DNA of 24,440 nucleotides, taken from IMG/VR virus record IMGVR_UViG_3300031973_001140, positions 1 through 24,440 of that record; one strand, given 5' to 3'. The notes beneath the pieces are model-generated. The model was not told the DNA's origin and made no database searches. It worked only from the letters and a program-made list of their open reading frames with translations. The position numbers and the translations under genes are program-made. Every line of letters begins with the position of its first letter. Position 1 is the first letter of the stretch. This DNA comes from a virus. Shown here in pieces: positions 15,695-22,210 of the stretch.

Positions 15695-16822
15695 TTATTG
15701 GGGGTCCGCGTAGAATTGCTCTGCTGAGCCTTCTCGACGATCAAACTTCTGAACAACCTCTTCGTCCATCAGCTTAATGATATTATTCTTAAACTCTTCA
15801 TCACTTTGGATGATATCGGTCCACTTGGAAGGTTGGAATTTCTTTTCATATCCGTCCGGCATCTTAAGCGTATACCATGCACCCGCAGAGGTTAGGCACT
15901 CTGAACTCTTTACGGCATCAAACCAACTTTCTTCGTCGCGGATGCCGATGTCTTCTGTGCCCCAAAGGATACGGAAGGCACAGTTTCTGCCTTGTGTACC
16001 GAATCTTGACTTCTCTAGCTTTACTTTAACCTCTGAACCAATTCGGAAACCCTTTTCGTCTTCAATGAATGCAGACTTTGCTTTGCGACCGGTCAGCCAG
16101 ATACGCAGCGAATATGAATAATGCATTGCTTTGCCGCCTGGTGTCATGTAGGGTGTTGTCATTGCCACAATACGTGCGTTTGGGCCGCTCGGGATGTTAG
16201 TCTTAAGCTGGTTCAACACCAAGAATGTGGCCTGTTTATCTGCGATAGGTATAATCAGCTTTGACATTCCCTTGGCCAAGATGCGTGCCTTCACTGCCAT
16301 CGATGATTGGGGATTAAAGTCTCCCTCAACATCAGAGATAGAGGGCGTCAGTGCCAGTGAGTCCCAGATAAACAATATTTGCTCATCGGTTGCCCCCAGC
16401 AGTTCTTCCACCGTCTCCAGTACAAACTCCACAGAGGACGCCTGAACATACATTAGTCGCTCTAGGTCGCACCCTGCGCGCACCAAGAAACTTGGGTCGA
16501 TGGCAGACTCCGAATCGAAGTAAACGACCATCTTGCCTGTCTTCTGGGCGTTTGCAGCCACTTGCGCTGCCATATAAGACTTACCAGTGCTTTCAAGGCC
16601 GGCAAGTTCTGTTATCTTGCCAACCGGAATGCCGGCGACCTGCCCCTTGCAGATAATAGAATCAAGCCATCGGGATCCTGTTGAAATCCACTCTTTCACC
16701 TCGGTTGGGTTTTCACCCGTAAGATCATGGGCGACATTTCTGCCGGCCTTTTTGTTAACAAGGCCCATTAAGTCTTGCAACGATACTCTTCCTGCTTTCG
16801 CTTCTTTTGTTTTTCTAGCCAT
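15695..16822 (-). CDS. recA: RecA/UvsX-like recombinase
   Basis: 375 aa. An ATP-driven strand-exchange protein for recombination-dependent replication and repair. Walker A is GLESTGKS (75-82, Lys81), the catalytic Glu is Glu105 in FDSES, Walker B ends in Asp154 (ILFIWDS), and a late segment PGGKAMHYSYSLRI corresponds to the region after loop L2 in RecA (usual PGGNALKFYASVRL). The N-terminus is basic. The C-terminal 70 residues are acidic and charged. ATG with TAGGAGG six bases upstream, inside the end of the dam gene, which it overlaps by 8 nt. It is 11 nt ahead of the exonuclease. Confidence 0.95.
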   Translation of the reverse strand: MARKTKEAKAGRVSLQDLMGLVNKKAGRNVAHDLTGENPTEVKEWISTGSRWLDSIICKGQVAGIPVGKITELAGLESTGKSYMAAQVAANAQKTGKMVVYFDSESAIDPSFLVRAGCDLERLMYVQASSVEFVLETVEELLGATDEQILFIWDSLALTPSISDVEGDFNPQSSMAVKARILAKGMSKLIIPIADKQATFLVLNQLKTNIPSGPNARIVAMTTPYMTPGGKAMHYSYSLRIWLTGRKAKSAFIEDEKGFRIGSEVKVKLEKSRFGTQGRNCAFRILWGTEDIGIRDEESWFDAVKSSECLTSAGAWYTLKMPDGYEKKFQPSKWTDIIQSDEEFKNNIIKLMDEEVVQKFDRREGSAEQFYADPQ

Positions 16823-17681
16823 TCTTTCCTCCTATCATTAGAATTTCTCTAGCCTTTTTGGCGCTATGTGTTCCATCGGCATTTTTCTTTCTACGACCTG
16901 CCGTGTACGTAACATTAAAATAGATGATTTTATTATTGCCCTGTCGAGACTCAAAGAAGTTATCTCCAATGTCTCTATTAGACATCATAACGTATGCATC
17001 CTTCGCTGTCAAGTCGTTTAAAAACTTAATTACTGACTCTTGTAAATCGTCATCAAAATCAACACCATACTGTGTGAACGATCCTCGATACGGAGGATCC
17101 AGAAACACATATGAGTTAGGTGTTGCGGCGCTTAAGGTCTCGCGAAAATCTCCAGTCATGAGGGTGCAGCGTTGAAGGGCCATCTCCCACTCTAAGACAT
17201 TGTCCTTATCATATACCTTGTCTTTCTGGTTTAGTAGACCGGACGGCGTGCCAAAGCGACCGTCAGTGTTTTTGTTAACCTGCCAGATTCCATTAAACCC
17301 CGTCTTCATGAGAAAGTAAAGGGTTGCCGCTTCTTCCGTCCGAGACCACTTTTTATAATCAAAAGCATGTTCTCTTCTCAAGCTATAGTAAAAGAGCTTC
17401 CGGTCTGCTTTCTCAAGGGGAAGATACTGTGCCGAGAGCATATCCAGTCGCGCCATGAAAGCGCTGCAGTCGTCCTTCACGGCAGTATAAATGGCCATAA
17501 TAGATTCATTGGCGTCGTTCAGAACGAAGGTTGCATTGGGGTTCTGGGTATATGCCCATATAAACATGGCGCCGGCGCCCAAGAATGGCTCCATGTAGTG
17601 ATCGAATGAGTCTGGGAGGATTTCTTTATATTTTTTGATAAGCCGTGTTTTACCGCCGGCCCACATGAATAGTGGCTTCAT
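16815..17681 (-). CDS. dam: DNA adenine-N6 methyltransferase (Dam/D12 class)
   Basis: 288 aa, normal for this class. It transfers methyl from S-adenosylmethionine to adenine in a short DNA site. Motifs: FMWAGGK (5-11), EPFLGAGAMF (31-40, SAM binding) and DPPY at 195-198 (catalytic), in the alpha-group order of Dam, T4 Dam and MboI-type M2 enzymes. GATC is common throughout the window and no matching restriction enzyme is next to it, so it is an orphan methylase, presumably protecting phage DNA; the site specificity is inferred. ATG preceded by GGGAGGGGG. It directly follows the terminator at 17692-17726, so its transcription depends on read-through or an unseen promoter. Confidence 0.95.
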   Translation of the reverse strand: MKPLFMWAGGKTRLIKKYKEILPDSFDHYMEPFLGAGAMFIWAYTQNPNATFVLNDANESIMAIYTAVKDDCSAFMARLDMLSAQYLPLEKADRKLFYYSLRREHAFDYKKWSRTEEAATLYFLMKTGFNGIWQVNKNTDGRFGTPSGLLNQKDKVYDKDNVLEWEMALQRCTLMTGDFRETLSAATPNSYVFLDPPYRGSFTQYGVDFDDDLQESVIKFLNDLTAKDAYVMMSNRDIGDNFFESRQGNNKIIYFNVTYTAGRRKKNADGTHSAKKAREILMIGGKNG

Positions 17682-17691
17682 ACCCCCTCCC

Positions 17692-17726
17692 TAAAATAGC
17701 GGCAGACTTTTAACCGGTCTGCCAGC
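17692..17726 (-). terminator. Rho-independent terminator after the Thr-rich gene
   Basis: Minus-strand RNA: stem GGCAGAC / GUCUGCC (plus 17701-17707 and 17717-17723) with a 9-nt loop, extended by a GC/GC pair across a bulge, followed by UAUUUUAG. The T-run is short, so termination may be partial. It is nearly the same sequence as the terminator at 18035-18076. Confidence 0.75.
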
Positions 17727-17737
17727 GGCTGTTTTTA

Positions 17738-18016
17738 CTACTCTGTTGTAGTTGTGGTGGTGTCAGTTGTTCCACCATCAGTGGTAGTTTCGGTGGTTGT
17801 TCCACCATCCGTACCAGTTGTTGTGCCACTCGTTGTGGCAGAGACTTCTACAGTCTCACTAGCGGTTGTTTCAGTTGTTTCAGTGTTGGTGTTTGTCGAC
17901 ACCGCTCCCGGATCAACCGAACACGTCCCGTATGCTGTTGCGACCAGAAGGACGCCTCCGGCCACACTTACTTGGACCTTCCATTTGGCCCATAGGGACT
18001 TTAGTGATTCTAACAT
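17738..18016 (-). CDS. Membrane-anchored Thr-rich low-complexity protein
   Basis: 92 aa. A basic N-terminus (about 1-13) is followed by one hydrophobic segment (about 14-34), then a tail of about 58 residues made almost only of Thr, Glu, Gly, Ser, Asp and Val, with repeated TDGGTT units. This predicts an N-in, single-span protein with an extended external tail. A Cys at residue 32 is near the end of the helix, but the preceding residues are not a convincing lipobox. No family is recognised. ATG with AAAGGAG seven bases upstream. The gene is enclosed by two near-identical terminators, which marks it as a separate cassette; a surface or superinfection role is possible but only inferred. Confidence 0.75.
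   Translation of the reverse strand: MLESLKSLWAKWKVQVSVAGGVLLVATAYGTCSVDPGAVSTNTNTETTETTASETVEVSATTSGTTTGTDGGTTTETTTDGGTTDTTTTTTE
17766..17809. repeat. 30-bp-period direct repeat in the Thr-rich tail
   Basis: GTTGTTCCACCATC occurs at 17766-17779 and again at 17796-17809, encoding two copies of a DGG-Thr unit. Exact nucleotide identity, not only similar amino acids, suggests recent internal duplication. Confidence 0.6.
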
Positions 18017-18034
18017 TATTTTCTCCTTTATGTT

Positions 18035-18076
18035 AAAAAATAGGGCAGAGTATTTGCGGCACCCGCTCTGCCAGCG
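18035..18076 (-). terminator. Rho-independent terminator after the SSB gene
   Basis: Minus-strand RNA: outer stem GGCAGAG / CUCUGCC (plus 18044-18050 and 18066-18072) with an inner GCGG/CCGC stem, followed by UAUUUUUU. The long U-run makes this the best terminator in the window. It ends the strongly expressed SSB unit. The right arm and flank (TCTGCCAGCGG and beyond) repeat the terminator at 17692-17726. Confidence 0.85.
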
Positions 18077-18097
18077 GTGTTTCTCAAACTATATGGT

Positions 18098-18865
18098 TCA
18101 CTTTCCGTTCATCAGTTCGTTAAAGGCTTTATCTACATCACTCGTTGGCTTGCTATACGAAGTAGTCTCACTAGAGCGGGCTTCTGCGGACTTATTGCCG
18201 CACAATTGCTCATCAAGAATACTGTCAATCTGCTCTGAGGTGTGACGCTCAAAGAGAGAAGCAAAATCTGGCATGCGATCGAGGAGGGCAGGGATCGCTT
18301 CTGTATCTGCCAGAAGAGGGGAAGTATTACGCCTCATCTTCATATTAGTTTGAGGATATGCGCCCGGGGTGGTGGGCTTGGTATATGTTAGTGTGATATC
18401 CGTGCCTTCGTTGGCATCCGTGACATCACCGTATTCTGGATCAAGAATGTAACCAAGAAGAAGTTCATATGCCTTCTTTCCATATCCATACACCTTGATT
18501 CCTTCTTCTTCTCGGCCGCGGAGGACCACTGGTGAGAAGTAACGAGCACGTACGAACAGAGACTTAGCGAGCTTCTTGCTCTCTTCATCGTTGTTGTCCA
18601 CACCTTCTCGCCATACAGAGGAGGCAAATTCACAAATTGGACATGACTCTCCGTAGTTACGCTTAGGGCAAAGAATACCGCCCCGATGTTCTCCAACATT
18701 GTAGTGGAAATACATCTCCTTTAGGGGATCACCATCTGATGTCGGTACAATCCGAATATCTTGGTCACCTTCGTCGGGCTTAAACCAGACTGAGTCCCTG
18801 TTATCGCCACCTTCACCGCGTAGTGAAGCCAACTTCTTTCTCATTAGTTCCATATTAATAGACAT
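18098..18865 (-). CDS. gp32-like single-stranded DNA-binding protein
   Basis: 255 aa from the start I prefer. It coats single-stranded DNA at the fork and works with the recombinase and helicase. A zinc-binding cluster Cys66-x8-Cys75-x2-Cys78, with nearby His54/His60, matches the zinc knuckle of T4 gp32, which has one His and three Cys. It is followed by an OB-fold-like region and a Ser/Thr-rich then mixed-charge tail (about 215-255), where T4 gp32 has its acidic partner-binding tail. The frame is open to an ATG at 18914-18916, but the ATG at 18863-18865 has AAGGAG eight bases upstream and gives the N-terminus MSINMELMRKKL, so it is preferred. It has its own promoter (18919-18947) and a strong terminator, consistent with high expression. 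Confidence 0.85.
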   Translation of the reverse strand: MSINMELMRKKLASLRGEGGDNRDSVWFKPDEGDQDIRIVPTSDGDPLKEMYFHYNVGEHRGGILCPKRNYGESCPICEFASSVWREGVDNNDEESKKLAKSLFVRARYFSPVVLRGREEEGIKVYGYGKKAYELLLGYILDPEYGDVTDANEGTDITLTYTKPTTPGAYPQTNMKMRRNTSPLLADTEAIPALLDRMPDFASLFERHTSEQIDSILDEQLCGNKSAEARSSETTSYSKPTSDVDKAFNELMNGK

Positions 18866-18918
18866 TACTTTTTCTCCTTGTTGTTTTGTTAAAGTATACT
18901 GAGCTTTCCTCAGCATCT

Positions 18919-18947
18919 AATGTATTACTCTTGATCGAACTTGTCAA
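18919..18947 (-). promoter_or_regulatory. Sigma-70-type promoter for the SSB gene
   Basis: Minus strand: -35 TTGACA (18942-18947), 17-nt spacer, -10 TACATT (18919-18924, four of six consensus bases). The -35 lies in the last codons of the tubulin-like gene. A second -10-like TATACT at 18893-18898 has no good -35. The leader to the SSB start would be about 50 nt and contains a small hairpin CTGAG-GAAAG-CTCAG. Confidence 0.6.
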
Positions 18948-19788
18948 GAGTTTTTTGTTGTTGTATTGCGTTAGTGTGGGCAACGCAGAACCCAAAATCT
19001 GGTAAATTTGTTTCGTAAATCGCGTAAGAAATTTTACGATAGGCATTCCTGGGTTTTGTTTTTAGGATGTCTACCAAACGCTTATGCAACCCTGTCTCAC
19101 TCTCCAACCGCTTTTCGTTTATACACATATAATAACATAATTCGCGCTCGGTGTCAAGGTCAAATAGCCACTTTTCTTCAAGTCTTTTCATGTCCAAAAG
19201 GGACACTGCTCTTATCTTGTTGATATTGCTTGGCTTTGACACATTTCCAATGTGTGGCTCGGTATGTGCAAAATAATTTAAGTAATGCACACAAGAATAG
19301 ACGGTCTCATTAAGAATATTGTAGTACTCTTTTAGATTGATCTCGCTGTGGACTCTCTCAATATTCTCGTTGGAAAAAATAGTTAGGTTTTTAAAAAGGC
19401 CTGATCGTGCATATTCCTGCAGCACTCCGAAAGTCGTGTTCTCCACTAATCTTGGTACGCCTGTGAGCAGTTCGATATCCGGCTTGATGTAGAAAACATC
19501 CAGTTGTTTCTCTCTGATCTGCTCTAATACCCCAAGTGTATAAATTGAACTCAGTGAGGAGCCCACTACAAAAACCTGCACGTGATCTTTTAGATTCTTT
19601 AAAAACTTTTTAACTCGGGGGGCATTCTTTTCGTATTCTTCGGGGGTATCGTACGTATTTAACTTAAACTGCGTCTTTGAGTTCTTCTCGACCTTGCTGT
19701 TCATGGTATATACCTCGTATTGCGGCAGATCTGCAAACTTACTTGCGATTGCAGACGCAGCATTGCCAATTCCGATCACAGAAATCAT
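18925..19788 (-). CDS. Divergent tubulin/FtsZ-like protein (putative)
   Basis: 287 aa. The order of elements matches the tubulin/FtsZ GTPase fold: an N-terminal strand and turn ISVIGIGNAASAIASKF (compare FtsZ IKVIGVGGAGGNAV), a strand YEVYTMNSK where FtsZ has an AINTD-type strand, then VFVVGSSLSSIYTLGVLEQI where the GGGTGSG signature and next helix belong, then VFYIKP, and LTIFSNENI where FtsZ has LIVIPND. The glycine-rich signature is eroded to VGSSLSSI (75-82), so GTP binding may be altered or lost. Other assignments, such as a Rossmann-type protein, remain possible. The ATG overlaps the polymerase stop in ATGA, so the two are translationally coupled. A cytoskeletal or DNA-positioning role is inference. 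Confidence 0.5.
   Translation of the reverse strand: MISVIGIGNAASAIASKFADLPQYEVYTMNSKVEKNSKTQFKLNTYDTPEEYEKNAPRVKKFLKNLKDHVQVFVVGSSLSSIYTLGVLEQIREKQLDVFYIKPDIELLTGVPRLVENTTFGVLQEYARSGLFKNLTIFSNENIERVHSEINLKEYYNILNETVYSCVHYLNYFAHTEPHIGNVSKPSNINKIRAVSLLDMKRLEEKWLFDLDTERELCYYMCINEKRLESETGLHKRLVDILKTKPRNAYRKISYAIYETNLPDFGFCVAHTNAIQQQKTLDKFDQE
18928..18950. repeat. Inverted repeat over the SSB promoter -35
   Basis: CTCTTGA (18928-18934), nine bases, TCAAGAG (18944-18950): perfect 7-bp arms, one covering most of the -35. Candidate operator, in the same position relative to the promoter as the repeat at 9435-9455, though the sequence differs. Confidence 0.5.
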
Positions 19789-20984
19789 AGGTTTAGGTCC
19801 CCCAAATCAAAGTAGTTTTGGCCGGCCTTGAGATTGACCATGAATGAGTCCAATTTGTTATTTGAAAAGACTTCTTTAATTGCCGGCAAAAGAGGGCGGT
19901 CCTCATCAGCCAAGTCAATTACCAATTCATCATGTACAATATGTGAAATGTGGCTTTTCGTGTTTTCTAGCATTTTGTTAATCTCAATTGCCCGGTCGAT
20001 AACCAGATCCGAAGTTGTGCTTTGGATAAGGTAATTGAATGCTTTTCTTTGTTCCACTTTAATGCGCCTTCCGAAGATGGTCTTAATATAGCCATCTTTG
20101 TAGTGCTTGTCAAGGATCAAATTGCGATCATATAGATCGCTCTCGATAATCGTAGAATCAGGATTGTACAACCACCCAAAAAACAAAGTCTTTGCTTCGT
20201 CGCGCGTAGGGTTGCGTATGTCATTTGATTTGTTGAACACGTTTTCAATGTTCCATTGGTGAATGTCTTCCTGCGGTTGCGGTTCGCCGAGAAGAGACAG
20301 CACCGTCCTTACCTCTGCTCCGTTATAGTCCAATGAAATAAACCAATCGTTTTTAGGCTTTACAACCTTTCTGAAATCCTTTTTCATCGTTAAGATGGGG
20401 AAAGACCCGGGAGAGGTTGTTAATCGGCCTGTGACGGTACCAAAGAGGTTGTAATCAATATAGTTAGCGCCGGAGATAATCTTCTTGATGCCGAGCCTGG
20501 AGTTAGTGGCAGTGAACATGCTCTTACAGTCTGAGGCATCGATGTTTAGTGGTCGATATCTGATGTCATGGATGAGTTTCGAAGCCTCGCACAGAAAATC
20601 GTAGTTATTTGGCTTTGTGGTGTTTTCAAATACATGTTGAGTTATCTTATTCTTTATCTCGCAGAACTGTAGCAGGGCGTCCTTGGGAATGAGATCGAAG
20701 ATGCAGTGGTCGTTGAAATCAATCTTTGCTATTGTAAAAGATTTATAAAAAGCGTTCATTTTACGCACAGTTGCCTCGTACTCTTCAAGTAAATCCGAGG
20801 GTGCAGCTTCCTTGAGAGACGACCCGCCAGAATAAAGCCATGCGTATTGTACATCGGAATCTCTTACCGAGCCAGTGTACTTCCAAGTTCTGAGTAGATC
20901 GGCCGGCATATGTTCAAAGTGAAGTTCTCCATCTTTATAAACACCAACACACTCTGTTTTATCATCAAGTGTTTGAAAGTACAT
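19785..20984 (-). CDS. Minimal family A DNA polymerase
   Basis: 399 aa, against about 600 for a Klenow-size enzyme. Polymerase motifs are complete: TGRLTTS (186-192); motif A FISLDYNGAEVR with Asp219 and Glu224; motif B Arg261-x3-Lys265-x3-Phe269-x3-Tyr273; a KAFNYLIQSTTSDL stretch (314-327); and motif C IVHDEL with Asp352. Phe269 and Tyr273 correspond to E. coli Phe762 and Tyr766. The N-terminal 140 residues are too short for, and show no sign of, a 3'-5' or 5'-3' exonuclease domain, so the enzyme has no proofreading of its own. The FEN nuclease encoded at 14718-15683 could supply the 5' activity. The start overlaps the preceding gene by 20 nt, with GAGG upstream. The window also encodes a DnaE polymerase. 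Confidence 0.93.
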   Translation of the reverse strand: MYFQTLDDKTECVGVYKDGELHFEHMPADLLRTWKYTGSVRDSDVQYAWLYSGGSSLKEAAPSDLLEEYEATVRKMNAFYKSFTIAKIDFNDHCIFDLIPKDALLQFCEIKNKITQHVFENTTKPNNYDFLCEASKLIHDIRYRPLNIDASDCKSMFTATNSRLGIKKIISGANYIDYNLFGTVTGRLTTSPGSFPILTMKKDFRKVVKPKNDWFISLDYNGAEVRTVLSLLGEPQPQEDIHQWNIENVFNKSNDIRNPTRDEAKTLFFGWLYNPDSTIIESDLYDRNLILDKHYKDGYIKTIFGRRIKVEQRKAFNYLIQSTTSDLVIDRAIEINKMLENTKSHISHIVHDELVIDLADEDRPLLPAIKEVFSNNKLDSFMVNLKAGQNYFDLGDLNL

Positions 20985-22197
20985 TTTCCGCCTCTTCTTT
21001 ACTTATCTTATCACGGTAAAGAAGATCTGTCAAGGAGCCACTGTAATCATATGTTTTTCCAATGATGGACTCAAACAGGCCGACCGCTTCTGCGTGACCC
21101 TTTAAGGTCGCGAGTTTTAATGAGTCCCTGATAAGATGCTGCTTTTCATTTTCTGTCAGCGGAGCGCTCTTTTCTTCCATCAGTCGGATTTTCATGTAGT
21201 TCTCAAGGCAGAATCTCTCTGTATAGAGCGTGTTGAACTGACTGAGGCTATACTGCTTGGGCCGTACAATATTGTTTCTAAGTGTGCCGTCACCGCAAAG
21301 CTCAACATGTATATAATCTGTTTTAATGCGATCATATAACTCTAGAAGTATTGTTTTAAAATTTTCATAGTACGTAATGTGGGCTGGTGTGTAGGCGCTA
21401 GCCAACACTGCGGAGGTGCTGCGGTAATTTGAATTTGGGGCGGTCTGCGCATATTGGATCATCTCTGGGGTACCAATGTCCGCCACAAGTCTCCAAGGGT
21501 TGTTTGAGTCCACAGAGAATCCGTAAGAACGGCAAGCGTTCAGATAGAACTGCCAGTTTTTGCTTTCTTTAAAATTCTTGATCTTCATTTCGTCGCTAGC
21601 GGCTGACTCGGTAGAGACCTCAATTACAAGGCCAGTCGCAGTCATCGGACAGTACCGACTCTTTATAAACCCGGGATATGTAAAAGGTAGCTCCTTCGTA
21701 GACGTTTCTAAAATTCCCATGAGATGAAGCATAAATCCATCAAAATCTTTAAATCTCAAGTTCCTACCAGAGAAGGTCTTCTCTATTGACTGTTTGTTTT
21801 CTGCTGAAAAGCTTCTGTATAGTGTTCTCGGGCTTTCGTATGCCCTTTGCACCTCTAGCACAGATAAAAATGGGTCGGTAGTTTTGATTTGTCCGGACAT
21901 GGCTTTCTTTTTAAATTGTTGTGAGAGTTCTCGGAAAGCATGAGCAACGAACCCCACTGCCTGGAAGCCAGTCCCCAACTTGTTGGTTTGATCAAGAGAG
22001 CCCATGGAGGTCGACGGCAGATCTAATTCAATCGGCACGTAGCCGTAGCTCACTCGGCCATACAAATACTTTTCTGCTAATTGAAAATCTTTTAGATTCT
22101 CGTATTCCGGTTCCAGAATATCATTTCGGTATATGAGTGATTTTTGATAGAGCGCTTTCGTGCTCTCATTGTTCCCTTTTTTGTAAAATATAGACAT
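20965..22197 (-). CDS. Phage protein of unknown function, possibly structural
   Basis: 410 aa, no recognised domain. It has no signal peptide or membrane segment. The middle holds aromatic-rich mixed alpha/beta sequence (for example NWQFYLNACRSYGFS and NPWRLVADIGTPEM), and the C-terminal third is helical and charged, ending with acidic residues. It sits 13 nt after the large tail/baseplate-like gene and overlaps the family A polymerase by 20 nt, so it bridges structural and replication genes. Length, neighbourhood and absence of enzyme motifs make a virion or assembly protein the first guess, at low confidence. ATG preceded by AAGGA about 10 nt upstream. Confidence 0.6.
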   Translation of the reverse strand: MSIFYKKGNNESTKALYQKSLIYRNDILEPEYENLKDFQLAEKYLYGRVSYGYVPIELDLPSTSMGSLDQTNKLGTGFQAVGFVAHAFRELSQQFKKKAMSGQIKTTDPFLSVLEVQRAYESPRTLYRSFSAENKQSIEKTFSGRNLRFKDFDGFMLHLMGILETSTKELPFTYPGFIKSRYCPMTATGLVIEVSTESAASDEMKIKNFKESKNWQFYLNACRSYGFSVDSNNPWRLVADIGTPEMIQYAQTAPNSNYRSTSAVLASAYTPAHITYYENFKTILLELYDRIKTDYIHVELCGDGTLRNNIVRPKQYSLSQFNTLYTERFCLENYMKIRLMEEKSAPLTENEKQHLIRDSLKLATLKGHAEAVGLFESIIGKTYDYSGSLTDLLYRDKISKEEAENVLSNT

Positions 22198-22210
22198 TTA
22201 ATTTAATTCC

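Noticed and set aside
17903-18016. Lipoprotein signal in the 92-aa protein
   Set aside because: The residues before Cys32 (Tyr-Gly-Thr) do not fit a lipobox; a transmembrane anchor explains the sequence better.
17754-18245. 163-codon open frame on the plus strand
   Set aside because: It is the reverse complement of the Thr-rich gene and part of the SSB gene; its Val/Pro/Ser repeats simply mirror Thr/Gly codons. It has no ribosome-binding site and no recognisable domain.
18866-18916. SSB start at ATG 18914-18916
   Set aside because: It lies within the promoter region and lacks a ribosome-binding site; ATG 18863-18865 has a strong one.
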